NCBI GenBank assembly: GCA_964567125.1
Contig: CAZMLC010000035.1
Span: 1 to 26,949 of the forward strand
Source: CAZMLC01 sp964567125
Lineage (GTDB): Bacteria > Verrucomicrobiota > Kiritimatiellia > RFP12 > UBA1067
Direction of reading: 5' to 3'
DNA: 26,949 nt
The notes beneath the pieces are model-generated. The model had not been told where the DNA came from and did not search any database. It saw nothing but the letters and a program-made list of their open reading frames with translations. Shown piece after piece: positions 14,765 through 24,681 of this stretch. Both the position numbers and the translations under genes were made by a program. Position 1 is the first letter of the stretch, and each line of letters starts with the position of its first letter.

Positions 14765-16702
14765 ATGGATTTTTTTGAACAGCAAGATCAATCCCGGCGG
14801 AGCACGCGCATCCTGATAGTGTTATACGCGTTAGCCGTTGTCGCAACGGGCGTCGTTCTCCATCTTGCGCTCTGTCTGGCGTATGCCTGGGCAACATCGG
14901 AGGCGGATTCTGTTCTGCTGCACTTCAAGCAGACTGCGCGTGATCCACAGATCGCGCTTATCGTGCTCGGCTCCACCTTCAGTATTATTCTCCTTTCCTC
15001 GCTAATCAAGATCGTCTCATTGCGTGCAGGCGGCGCAACCGTGGCACACGCCATGGGCGGACGCGAAGCCCAGACCAATACGCACGATGCGCTGGAGCGG
15101 CGGTTGCTCAATGTCGTGGAGGAGATGTCGCTCGCAGCCGGCGTATCCATGCCGCGCGTCTTTATCCTCGACAACGAAGCGCGCATGAATGCTTTTGCCG
15201 CTGGCTTTTCCACGAAAGATGCTGCCGTCGCCGTGACGCGCGGATTACTGGAGACCGTGCGGCGCGATGAACTGCAAGCGATCATCGGCCACGAATTCAG
15301 CCATATACTCAATGGCGACATGCGGCTGAACATCCGCCTCATGGGGGTGCTGCACGGCATCTTTGCCCTTGTCATCCTCGGCTATCTTTGTTTCCGTGGC
15401 GCTGGACTCGTGATGCGAGCGGCTCGACCGCGTAAAAAGGGTGACAGCACCATGGGAATCGCGGTCGTGCTGCTTGTACTCGGCGTACTGTGCTGGCTGA
15501 TCGGACAGATCGGCTACTTTTTCGGACGCCTGATCCAAAGTTCCGTTTCCCGTCAACGCGAATATCTGGCCGACGCCTCGGCTGTGCAATTCACGCGCAA
15601 TCCGACCGCGCTGGCGAACGCATTGAAGCTGATCGGCGTTGAAGGCAGCGCCTTGCGCGCACCGCATGTCTCGGAAGTTTCACACATGCTGTTTGCCTCA
15701 GGCCTATCGAGTGTTTTTGCAACGCACCCCCCCTTACTGCAGCGGATCAAACGGCTTGACCCGCTCTTTGACGGCGACTTCGCAACGACTAAATGGACGC
15801 TCCAGCAGCGCCGCAAAGAGCAGCTTGAAGCGGATGATCAGCCTGCGTCTGCGGATGAGCCTCTGACCGGAACGAGCCTCGCGGCCATTCAACAGGCGTT
15901 GCGTTATACAGGACCTGTGCAGGAAACGCCGACGGAAGAGCATGCGCTCGCGCTCGATTGGCTCTCAGATGAAGCGCGCGCCATTTTGCGCGATCCGCTT
16001 TCCGCAACCTGCGCGATGTGCGGCGCGCTGCTCTCCGATGATCTGATTATCCGCACGCACCAGCTCGGACTGCTGCCGCATCGTTTCGAAAACGACACCG
16101 CCATGAATGAGGGGGCACTCGCGTGGCGGGAGTGGATGAAGAACCTCTCATCCGTGCAACGTCGCATGCTCTGCGAATTGGCGCTGAATGCTGTGCGCAC
16201 AGAATCGACCTTGTCCAAAGAGCGCTTATGCAACAGCATCTTCAAGCTTTGCTCAGCAGACGGTGCGATTTCGCTTTTTGAATTTGTGCTCATCTGCATG
16301 ATCCGCAGGCGCCTTCTTCCGCGTCAATCGACCGCGCAGGCACGTAAATCCATCGTCGCACCCACAACACTCCATGCTGAAATCAGTGCTGTCCTTTCCG
16401 TGTTGGCCGCACAGAGTGTTGCGCCGGAAGCGGCATTTTCAGCCGGCGCCAGCCACCTGGAATCCCTGACCGGACCTCTGACCTACCAGACAACCGCGGC
16501 GACACCCGACTACAAGCAGCTGGACAAAGCGCTTGCACGGCTCGAAAGGCTCTCAGGCATTCTGAAACGCGAAGTGATGAAAGCCTGCCAGATCGTGGTC
16601 GAATCGGATGGCACGCAGTCGGACGATGAGATCAATCTCCTTTACGCCATCGCTGATGCGATTGACGCGATCGGCTGGAACCACCGGAGCTCCTTAGTAT
16701 GA
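14765..16702 (+). CDS. M48 family membrane metallopeptidase with a long C-terminal extension (645 aa)
   Basis: This is an integral-membrane zinc protease of the HtpX/Ste24 type, presumably acting on membrane or envelope proteins. Transmembrane segments lie near 14-44, 62-84, 190-212 and 219-250. The zinc site is H-E-F-S-H at 176-180, with the third ligand Glu266 in R-E-Y-L-A-D-A. The protease core ends near residue 335 (T-H-P-P-L-L-Q-R-I-K-R-L), the normal end of HtpX-like proteins. A further 300 residues follow, mostly charged and helical. They include A-D-G-A-I-S-L-F-E-F-V-L near 500, which recalls the TerB-like helical domain, and a final acidic helical region. This extended type occurs beside LemA in other bacteria. 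There is no strong ribosome binding site, and the 6-nt gap to lemA suggests coupling. Confidence 0.93.
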   Translation: MDFFEQQDQSRRSTRILIVLYALAVVATGVVLHLALCLAYAWATSEADSVLLHFKQTARDPQIALIVLGSTFSIILLSSLIKIVSLRAGGATVAHAMGGREAQTNTHDALERRLLNVVEEMSLAAGVSMPRVFILDNEARMNAFAAGFSTKDAAVAVTRGLLETVRRDELQAIIGHEFSHILNGDMRLNIRLMGVLHGIFALVILGYLCFRGAGLVMRAARPRKKGDSTMGIAVVLLVLGVLCWLIGQIGYFFGRLIQSSVSRQREYLADASAVQFTRNPTALANALKLIGVEGSALRAPHVSEVSHMLFASGLSSVFATHPPLLQRIKRLDPLFDGDFATTKWTLQQRRKEQLEADDQPASADEPLTGTSLAAIQQALRYTGPVQETPTEEHALALDWLSDEARAILRDPLSATCAMCGALLSDDLIIRTHQLGLLPHRFENDTAMNEGALAWREWMKNLSSVQRRMLCELALNAVRTESTLSKERLCNSIFKLCSADGAISLFEFVLICMIRRRLLPRQSTAQARKSIVAPTTLHAEISAVLSVLAAQSVAPEAAFSAGASHLESLTGPLTYQTTAATPDYKQLDKALARLERLSGILKREVMKACQIVVESDGTQSDDEINLLYAIADAIDAIGWNHRSSLV

Positions 16703-17379
16703 ACGTCTATTTTGTCAGCGGGATCGACACGGATATCGGCAAATCCATTGCGGTTGGCCTGATCGCGCGCCATTGTCACCGCAAAGGGATCAAGGTCATC
16801 ACCGTGAAGCTGGTCCAGACCGGCAATATCGGATTTTCCGAGGACCTTCGCACGCATCGCACCCTCATGGGTATAAGCGCGTTTGACGAGGATCGGGAGG
16901 GACTCACAGCCCCACAGCTCTTTGCCTTCCCCGCGTCGCCGCATCTGGCGGCGCGCCTGGAAAACAGGTCGGTCGACCTCGAGAAAATCCGCGCAGCCGT
17001 TGCCACCTTGTCAGCGCGTTTTGATCTCGTGCTGGTGGAGGGCGCGGGAGGCCTTGCTGTGCCGCTCACGGACGACGTACTCACAATCGATTTCGTCCGC
17101 CAGATGCAGTGGCCCGTCATCCTCGTCACCTCGGGAAAACTCGGCAGTCTCAACCACACGATTCTCTCCTACGAGGCGCTCTTTGCGCGCAACATGATTC
17201 TTGCGGGGACCATCTACAATTACTGTCCGACAGCGCATCCGCGCATTGATGAAGATTCCCCGCGCATGCTCCAGCGCTATCTGCGCAGTCAGCACCAAAA
17301 AGAGACGCTGATCACGATTCCCGGAATCCACCCTGAAACACCGCCGGAAATCGATTTCAGCGCACTCTTTTCGGCGTGA
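16699..17379 (+). CDS. BioD-like dethiobiotin synthetase family protein (226 aa)
   Basis: BioD closes the ureido ring of dethiobiotin from 7,8-diaminopelargonate, CO2 and ATP. The P-loop G-I-D-T-D-I-G-K-S is at 8-16 (usual G-T-D-T-x-V-G-K-T), K-L-V-Q-T-G is at 37-42 (usual K-P-x-Q-T-G), and the second ATP/substrate motif V-E-G-A-G-G-L-A-V-P is at 113-122. The length is typical. The start codon overlaps the M48 stop (ATGA at 16699-16702), so translation is coupled. No bioA, bioB or bioF is nearby. The Pro-to-Leu and Thr-to-Ser changes are mild, and biotin synthesis remains the simplest reading. The gene converges on the oxidoreductase ending at 17384, with only 4 nt between the stops and no terminator seen. 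Confidence 0.88.
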   Translation: MNVYFVSGIDTDIGKSIAVGLIARHCHRKGIKVITVKLVQTGNIGFSEDLRTHRTLMGISAFDEDREGLTAPQLFAFPASPHLAARLENRSVDLEKIRAAVATLSARFDLVLVEGAGGLAVPLTDDVLTIDFVRQMQWPVILVTSGKLGSLNHTILSYEALFARNMILAGTIYNYCPTAHPRIDEDSPRMLQRYLRSQHQKETLITIPGIHPETPPEIDFSALFSA

Positions 17380-17383
17380 GGAT

Positions 17384-18757
17384 TTACCACGAACCACGGC
17401 GATGGGGCTTCAGTAGAAGATCCGCCTCAACATCGTTGACAAAGCGCGTGCGCGCCGCGTCCCACTTCAGCTGTGATTTTTCCTGACGCATGCCGATATG
17501 TGCCAGCACCGCAGGCAGCAGAGCTGTATACCCGGCGTCAATCGGCGAAAGCGTAGGACCTCCGGTATAGATGTTCTCGATAAAATTGCGTTCGTGATTG
17601 GCACTCTTCGTCAGGTGGATTTCATCGTCGCGCAACTTCTGGCGCATCAGTTCGGGCGGGCACGTCTCTAAGCGACCATTGGTCACATAAATCTGCTTCG
17701 TACCTTCGCCGAAGAAACGACAACCGTATTTGTAGTCTGAAGAGACAAAAACGCGCAACCCATCCGCATAGACGATTTCAAAACTAAAGGGCTCGGCAAG
17801 CGTATTGTAGAGATCAGTGCCGGGCGGTAACCGGCCTTTGATATTCTCGATCGCAACAGGGGCTTCGCCATCTTTATTGAGCGCCCACTGCATGATATCC
17901 AGCTGATGGGCCGCGAAATCGGTCAGCATGCCGCACGAATAATCGAGGTTATAGCGCCACTGCATCGGCAGATGAATCTTCGGCGTAAAGCCACGCTGCG
18001 GTGCAGGTCCCAGCCACAGGTCGAAATCGATATAGGACGGCGGTTTCGCCAGCGGCGTCTCGCTGAGTTGTTCAGGCGTTTTTCCAAAGACACTGTGGCC
18101 TTTGTTTAAACCCACTTCGATACGCGTCAGTTTGCCGATGCGTCCGTTGCGCACGAATTCCGCGGCCATGCGGAAATAGTCGTTTGAGCGCGACTGCGCC
18201 CCTACTTGATAGGTGATCCCGGCTGTTTTCACGGCATTCACCATTTCAACGCCTTCAGCGACGGCGAGAAAGAGCGGCTTCTGCCCATAGATATGTTTTC
18301 CCTTTTTTGCCGCATAGATCGTGTGCAACGCATGCCAATGATCCGGCGTACTGATGCACACCGCATCGAGATCGGGGTCATCCAACTGCTCACGGAAATC
18401 GACGAACGTTTTGCAGCCATTGTATGCGGGGACCTTGGTCTTTTCCGCATAGAAGGCATCGACCTTCCGTTTGCCCGGCAGATAGCCACCGAGACGCTCC
18501 GCTTTATACCCATAGAGCGGCGCTTCGCTGACCACATCGCAAACCGAAATAATCTGAACGCGATCGTTGTACAGGAAACTGCCGATATTATCCTGAGCCA
18601 TGGTGCCGTATCCGATCATCCCCACATTGATCCGTTCAGACGGCGGCGGACGGCGTACCACACAGTTACGGCGCATCCCAACACATCCCGACGCAATAAT
18701 TGTCGGCAGTGCAAGCGTAGTTCCCTGCACAAATTGACGGCGTGTGAATCCTTTCAT
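17384..18757 (-). CDS. Tat-exported Gfo/Idh/MocA family oxidoreductase (457 aa)
   Basis: This NAD(P)-dependent sugar or sugar-derivative oxidoreductase carries a twin-arginine signal (T-R-R-Q-F-V-Q-G at 5-12). Its hydrophobic stretch ends A-S-G-C (Cys25), so it may be a Tat-exported lipoprotein. The Rossmann start is V-G-M-I-G-Y-G-T-M-A at 45-54, with CDV at the end of strand 2. The usual E-K-P motif appears as Q-K-P at 159-161. The later G-M-L-T-D-F-A-A-H-Q-L-D-I-M-Q-W stretch holds the family's D-x-x-x-H active-site motif. Exported proteins of this type are abundant in PVC bacteria, some as glycosidases with a bound NAD. The substrate is unknown. The ATG at 18757 follows a GGGAG site 6 nt upstream. 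Confidence 0.93.
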   Translation of the reverse strand: MKGFTRRQFVQGTTLALPTIIASGCVGMRRNCVVRRPPPSERINVGMIGYGTMAQDNIGSFLYNDRVQIISVCDVVSEAPLYGYKAERLGGYLPGKRKVDAFYAEKTKVPAYNGCKTFVDFREQLDDPDLDAVCISTPDHWHALHTIYAAKKGKHIYGQKPLFLAVAEGVEMVNAVKTAGITYQVGAQSRSNDYFRMAAEFVRNGRIGKLTRIEVGLNKGHSVFGKTPEQLSETPLAKPPSYIDFDLWLGPAPQRGFTPKIHLPMQWRYNLDYSCGMLTDFAAHQLDIMQWALNKDGEAPVAIENIKGRLPPGTDLYNTLAEPFSFEIVYADGLRVFVSSDYKYGCRFFGEGTKQIYVTNGRLETCPPELMRQKLRDDEIHLTKSANHERNFIENIYTGGPTLSPIDAGYTALLPAVLAHIGMRQEKSQLKWDAARTRFVNDVEADLLLKPHRRGSW

Positions 18758-18799
18758 CGTGCTCCCTTTCCGTTGCGTAATGTTTATTGATTGTGCTCT

Positions 18800-18829
18800 A
18801 GTTTACTCGACTGTCTTTGCGTTTGTCGA
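18800..18829 (-). promoter_or_regulatory. Possible sigma-70-type promoter of the Tat-exported oxidoreductase
   Basis: On the minus strand, TCGACA (18829-18824) and TAAACT (18805-18800) are 18 nt apart. The leader would be about 36 nt. Each box has about two mismatches, so support is weak. Confidence 0.35.
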
Positions 18830-18944
18830 TCTCAATTGACTGATCCGTCGCCTTGATTTGGCCTTTCTAACGCGCGAAAATCTGTTACAATGACGGCACA
18901 AGCAGAAACTATTCTGCTCTCACGACAAACAAACGAGGTGTCTT

Positions 18945-19550
18945 ATGATCAAAACAGCCATTACCGACCATCCGGTCCAACCTCTCATCGCTAAACGTTG
19001 GAGCCCGTATGGGTTTGATTCGCGGCCTGTGCCTCAAGCGGAGCTCCGCGCACTGTTCGAGGCAGCACGCTGGGCTGCGTCAGCTTACAATGAGCAACCC
19101 TGGCGTTTTATCGTGGCCACTCAGGACGATGCCGCGCTTTATGCCAAGGTTCTTTCCTGTTTGTGGGATCTCAATCAGGCCTGGGCCAAACAGGCGCCCG
19201 TGCTCGTGCTCGGCGTGGCCAGCTTAAACTTTGCACTGAACAACACGGAGAATCGCACCGCATTTCACGATCTCGGGCTGGCCACAGGGAACCTCTCACT
19301 GGAGGCGACAGCCCGCGGAATCGCGGTCCATCCGATGAGCGGCATCCACCCCGAGCGCGTCCAGCAGCTCTTCGCGGTTCCTGATGGTTTCCGCGCCTTG
19401 ACCGCACTGGCGATTGGCTATCGCGCAGATCCGGAAACGCTGATTCCGGAACTGAAACAGCGCGACACCACCGCGCGCACGCGGAAGCCGCTCGACCAGA
19501 TCGTCTTCGGCGAATCGTGGAATAAACCATCCGCGCTCACAACGAAATAA
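18945..19550 (+). CDS. Nitroreductase family FMN oxidoreductase (201 aa)
   Basis: This is a cytoplasmic FMN-dependent NAD(P)H oxidoreductase of the nitroreductase superfamily. It shows the N-terminal phosphate-binding R-W-S-P-Y-G-F at 18-24, the S-A-Y-N-E-Q-P-W-R-F segment at 46-55 that packs against FMN, and the central F-H-D-L-G-L-A-T-G-N-L-S-L-E-A-T-A-R-G helix near 107-125. The length is typical. The ATG at 18945 has a GAGGTG site 6 nt upstream, and an extended -10 element TGTTACAAT lies at 18883-18891 without a convincing -35 box. It is a single-gene unit ending at the strong terminator at 19569-19611. The natural substrate cannot be told from sequence. Confidence 0.95.
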   Translation: MIKTAITDHPVQPLIAKRWSPYGFDSRPVPQAELRALFEAARWAASAYNEQPWRFIVATQDDAALYAKVLSCLWDLNQAWAKQAPVLVLGVASLNFALNNTENRTAFHDLGLATGNLSLEATARGIAVHPMSGIHPERVQQLFAVPDGFRALTALAIGYRADPETLIPELKQRDTTARTRKPLDQIVFGESWNKPSALTTK

Positions 19551-19568
19551 TCGCAACACGGCTACCTT

Positions 19569-19611
19569 AAAAAAAGAGCGGCATTCACGCAATGAATGCC
19601 GCTCTTTTTTT
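19569..19611. terminator. Bidirectional rho-independent terminator
   Basis: A perfect 19-bp stem (7 A, then GAGCGGCATTCA, at 19569-19587; its complement at 19593-19611) has a 5-nt loop and T runs on both strands. It serves the nitroreductase gene on the plus strand (stop at 19550) and the giant secreted protein gene on the minus strand (stop at 19629). Confidence 0.95.
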
Positions 19612-19628
19612 CGATCTCACACCGGACG

Positions 19629-22600
19629 TTACCGGATGATGAGCACCGAGCCCGGAATCTTCACAAGCAATGCGCCCGTACCGGTGATCCAGCTTGTGTT
19701 CGCCTGCGAATAACGTCCACCCGGCATCTCAACGCCGTTGCAGATCAGCGTCTTGGCCAGCTGCAGACCGCTAAAGTTCAGGGCCAACGCCGCACTGTTG
19801 GTCGTCGCCATCGACACTTCAACATCTGTCGACAGTGAGGGCGATGCCAAGNNNNNNNNNNNNNNNNNNNNNNNNNNNNNNNNNNNNNNNNNNNNNNNNN
19901 NNNNNNNNNNNNNNNNNNNNNNNNNNNNNNNNNNNNNNNNNNNNNNNNNNNGTTGGTCGTCGCCATCGACACTTCAACATCTGTCGACAGTGAGGGCGAT
20001 GCCAAGGCCAGTGTGCCGCCCTGGACATCCACGGTATCCGCGTAGCCGCCGTACTGCAGCGTGCCGCCGCCCTTCTGGACCACCGCCGATCCGCCCGTCA
20101 CGCTATCCAGCGCCAACGTCGTGCCGGTGTCCAGGGCAAACGTTGCGGTGTTGCCGAGCTGCGCGGTTACCGCGCGCAATTGTCCGCCCATCGCCGCCTT
20201 GAGCGCCACGGTCGCGGCATCGCCGAGACTGAGGCTGTTCACCAGGTTCTTCGTGTTCACCGTTGTCGTATCGATGGTGATGCTCCGCTCAGCAGCGGCG
20301 GGGATCTCGATGCCATTCAGCACCAGGCGTTCCGCCGTATCGACAACCGGCGCATCGTAGGTGAGGCGGAAATTGCGCACCAGCATATCGCCGTTCAGGC
20401 CGCCGGTACCGCCGTTAAAGACCAGATACGCATAGTCATCCTGAACATATTCGGGAATCGTCTGCGCCAGCTGCAAGACATTCGTCACCACCAGCGTACC
20501 ATTGGTATTCAGCACCAAGGGGACGCCGTTCGTCGACATCGACATCGCGAAGGTCTTGGCTACTGGGTCATACTTCACCTGCACATCCGTCACCGCATAG
20601 CGGGAAATCGCTTTCGGCGTATAGGGCTGACACGGATTGGCAGGATCATAGGGCAGGTTCATGCCATAGCCATTCCAGACACCATTGGTGCCCCAGCGAA
20701 TCGTATCGCGATCACCGTTGTTATTCCCCTGATAGAAATACCAATTCAAGCCCACGCTGCGTTGCACGTTATTGAACCCTGCACTTGAGGTGTTACCGCC
20801 ACCGACAAAGACCCCGTTCGGATCATTGTGGAAATACATGGAAAAGGCATCGGCCGGATTGTCCGAAGATTTAGGACCGAACAGGAAAGTAAAGTTGATA
20901 GTAAACGGCTCTTTGATCCGAATCCGGCGCGCAGAGGTCACACCGCCATAACTATTGTTGATCGCCGGGCAGGCCAGCAAATCACCATTATCCAGCACCG
21001 TCGTATTCGTCCGCGTGATCCACTCGCCCATCTCGCGCAAGGCGGCTAAGGGTTCATTATTCACCCGCTGCAAACGCAACGCGCCTTCATCCAGACGGAC
21101 GGTCACATTCGATGGGGTGCGATCAGAATCGCCGCGAATTGCCAGATCGGCATTGCCCTGCTTTTTCAAGAGACCGCTGCCCTGATACTGGTTAATGGCG
21201 AAATACGCCGGTTGCGTATTGTCCAGCGAGAGGCTCGGACTGGTCGGCGTAAAAATCAGATCGCGAATGATATTTTCCGTCCACTGTCCGCCGACCTGTC
21301 CAACAAAACCAAACTGTGCCATGGACCGGTTGCTTCCCAGCGCAGACACCACGTTGACATTGGTGAAGGTGTACGAGAACGAACCGCCGACGTTGTTCGA
21401 GATCGCCTGCACCATATCGACCTTCAACGATTGCTCAAGATGGCTATAGGTGATCGTAAAATCAATGGGAGCCCCCTTGGCGATGTCGACGGGCGCCGTA
21501 TTGGTCATCGGGCTTGTGGGCACGAGCGTGCCACCGTTATACAAACGGAGCTGCGTATCGCGCCGATCGTTTTCATAATAACGGCACATAATCGAAAGCG
21601 TTCCCGGCTGCCCATAACCAGGATCAGTCAGCCCACGATTATGCAGCACAAAGGCCATCACATCCGCAGGCGCCCAGGAACTGATGCCGCGGCTGTAGGT
21701 GAAGCGGGTCACCCATGACCCGCCGACAAAGTACTTATTGGTGGTCGTACTGTATCCTGACCCATTGACTGCAGGTTTCGAGTTGGCGATGCCACCTTCA
21801 GGAAGAAAATAGGCATTCGTGCTCAAATACCAGATATTCGTATTGCTCATGGACGGGCTGATCATCCCCGCTGATGGTGCAGTGACCGAAATGGTTGCGC
21901 CATCCGCATAGCTCAGTTTCTCAAGCGCATACCCTGACTGCGCGGTAGCCAGATTGTCCAGCGTAACCGCCAGCGCTTCGCTCGCCCCCAGCGTTTTCGT
22001 TCCGCCATATTGGCAGACCATCGGACGGAGCAATTCGCCATTGTCAAAAATGAGGCCGCTGATCATCTGCTGAGCCTTTGCTCCGCCTGTCCCGCCTGCA
22101 AAACCCAGATAGGCATAGCTGTCGCCCACCTGAGCGGCAATATCCACAGGAATTGAAAACTGCACGCGTTGCTGATCCGTCTGGGTAAAGCTGATGTTCA
22201 GCAGGCCACTGCCATTGTAGGCAGCCTGCACGCGCAAATCGGCACGCCGGTTCGCGACCAAGGTCGGCACGTAATTCGTCGAAACCCACACGCCATTCGT
22301 TCCGAAAAGGATAAGGTTTCTGTAGATATCCACCCCGACGGCCACCGAGTTTTTCACCCGTGCAGTCGTCGCACTGTCATAGCCCAGATATTGCGCGCTA
22401 TCGCCCATCGCATTGAATCCGCGCGTATCGTTTTGGATGATGAACGACAAACCATCCGCTAGCGTCGTTGACGCCGATTTCGCAGCATAATTGAACCAGA
22501 CCGTCCACGGTCCTGAGACCTTCACTTTCTGTTTATAGAACGATGCCCCCGGACCGCCAAGCAAATCAGAAGTCACCTGCAAGACCCCTGCGCCGATGGG

Positions 22601-24633
22601 CATAGCCCCGCCTTGGTACGACCATGATGTCGGCTCAAAAAGAGACTCGGTTGCCGTAAGCTTGACGCTACCCGGCAAATCGAAGGCCGATCCCGCATTC
22701 GGCGATACCAGTTCCACAGCTGTTGCGTTCTGTACCGTAATCGCGCTTGTGGAAGCCTGATCTTTACCCTTCGCACCAAAGAGCGCAAGCGTTCCCTGCT
22801 CAACCGAGATCGGCAGCTTGGTCGTCGAAGAAATATACAACTGTCCAGGACCCGTCTTGCGAATCGCCGCACCCGTTGATCCGGACAAAGCCTGTGCTGG
22901 CGGATAAAAGACCGCCTGATTCGTCACATCCAGCGTCACGCCGCCTGAACCGACATAAAAACGCGGCAAATTCATAAACCAGCTTGCAGTGATAAAGGGC
23001 GACCGTTGACGCAAAATACCGTTGTCGACATTCACCGTGCCGTTCATGGAATCGTTAGCCAGGCCGTAAATCGCGGCATTGGTCGTGGTCGTATCGACTT
23101 CGAGCACGCTCGCGCCGCGCAAATTTAAAACGCCGCCTTTTTTGGCCTCAATCGAATAGGTGCGCACCATGCTGTTGGTGTCAACCGTGATCTCCGTACG
23201 GCTGTTTCCCGTACTTGCCGGGAACGAGAGCGCCCGACTCGCATTCAGCCGATCGCTCTGGAAAAGAGCGCCATTGACAACATCGACGCGCGACGTGCAA
23301 TCGCCGTTCTCGCCGAGGAGACAATCCGCACGGACAAGAACAGTACCGTTGTCGATGAGCAAATAAGGATAACAGAGAAAGTTCGGTTTGCCGTTCCAGT
23401 TCGCCATCACGAACCCGTCCAGCAGCAGATACCCGCCGTTCTTCACGTAAACGCTTGGCGACTGCGGTGAAGCCTTTGTGCCTGTACCGCGGCCAATCGT
23501 CAGATAACCGCCGTCAAACTGTGCATAAGCGCCGTTTTCAACCGTCATATTCGGCGAATAATCAGCCCATTCACCAATCCAAGCGCTGCTCGAACGCAGA
23601 TAGTTGGTCTGCCCTACACCGCTGAAGCGCACCTTCCCCTGGCGCACCGNNNNNNNNNNNNNNNNNNNNNNNNNNNNNNNNNNNNNNNNNNNNNNNNNNN
23701 NNNNNNNNNNNNNNNNNNNNNNNNNNNNNNNNNNNNNNNNNNNNNNNNNCGCAGATAGTTGGTCTGCCCTACACCGCTGAAGCGCACCTTCCCCTGGCGC
23801 ACCGTAAACGAGGCAAAATTGTTGGTCCACGCGATACCATCCGCATCGTACATAATCGGACTCACCTCTCTGTTCGAGACATGATTCGCGTTCAGCGTAT
23901 GCGTACCAACATAGGTGTAATCCAACATACCCGGGCCATCTTTGATAAAGGCCGCTGTAGCGCCGTTGACCTTGCCGGTCACCGTCACAACGGCGTCCGG
24001 CTGCGCAATATAAAACGCGGTCGCCCATCCCGTCAAACTCGGCTGGAGCGTGTAGCCCGGCAGGATCGCAGAAGGACCCGTATAGCGGAAAAATCCTTGG
24101 CCAAAGGTGGGGACACCAGTGCCCAATGCGGACATGGAGGCGATTTCAACGGTGCCTGTCTTATGAATCAGCGCGCCGGAATAGCTGCTCGCGCCCGTCA
24201 GCTTAACCACACCGCCGTGGACCGTGACGGTGCTGCTGCCGGAAAGCGCGCCGGAAAGTTCAAGAACCTTACCGCCGGGAGCCGCACGAAACGTCGCATC
24301 GCCCAGCAGCTGAATCGCATTCTGGACAACCTGCGTGCCGCTGTTTGCCACAATACTGCCCGCGCTGTCCAACGTCAGGCTACTTCCTGAAAGCACAAAG
24401 CTTTCAAGCGGAAACAGGAGCTGCGAAAGCGTCACCCCTGTCGTATCAACCGTGACCGCACCGCCGCTGGCACCCAAGGTGGCTGTATCCCCGGACTGAT
24501 ACGGAACAGCGCTATCCTGCCAGTTTTGCGTTTGACTCCACAGGCCATCGCCGGCACCGCCGGTCCAAACACCGCTCGTCGCCAGCGCACGCACAGCGAC
24601 GAAACATAACAGTCCTAAACAGATACGTTTCAT
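19629..24633 (-). CDS. Giant secreted beta-repeat protein with three L-type-lectin-like domains (1564 aa after removal of two assembly artefacts)
   Basis: The gene looks broken into three frames, but each break is a 100-N gap between identical 55-bp copies. Removing 155 bp at each (19797-20006 and 23595-23804) gives one frame of 1565 codons. The ATG at 24633 has AAGGAG 7 nt upstream. The signal peptide is residues 1-19. The Trp-rich family module (V-W-T-G-G-A-G-D-G-L-W, Q-N-W) is at 22-50. Autotransporter-type beta-strand repeats fill about 60-620 (L-S-G-A-L-S-G, K-L-T-G-A-S-S-Y-S-G). Three legume-lectin-like domains follow at about 630-840 (D-G-L-S-F-I-I-Q-N-D, S-V-A-V-G-V-D-I-Y), 890-1076 and 1170-1373 (A-D-A-F-S-M-Y-F-H-N-D). 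The tail contains I-T-G-T-G-A-L-L-V and ends V-L-I-I-R. Carbohydrate binding at the cell surface is inferred; the lectin assignment is strongest for the first domain. Confidence 0.87.
19797..20006. other. Assembly gap with duplicated 55-bp flanks (artefact)
   Basis: One hundred N residues (19852-19951) lie between two identical 55-bp copies (19797-19851 and 19952-20006). Collapsing copy plus gap removes 155 bp and restores the reading frame of the giant secreted protein. This fits two contigs that overlap by one assembler k-mer but were not merged. Confidence 0.95.
23595..23804. other. Second assembly gap with duplicated 55-bp flanks (artefact)
   Basis: One hundred N residues (23650-23749) lie between identical 55-bp copies (23595-23649 and 23750-23804). 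The duplicate length is the same as at the first gap, and collapsing it restores the frame between residues N-Y-L and R-S-S-S-A-W of the giant protein. Confidence 0.95.
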
Positions 24634-24681
24634 GATCACACTCCTTGCCTCGTTTCTCACCCGGACACGCAACACCAGGAC

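Noticed and set aside
19797..20006. Direct repeats that at first look like part of a repeat array or a transposon target duplication
   Set aside because: They flank only Ns, and collapsing them restores the reading frame, so they are assembly overlap.
19629..24633. Pseudogene or programmed-frameshift reading of the giant secreted protein
   Set aside because: Both frame changes coincide exactly with the 155-bp artefacts (55-bp copy plus 100 N).
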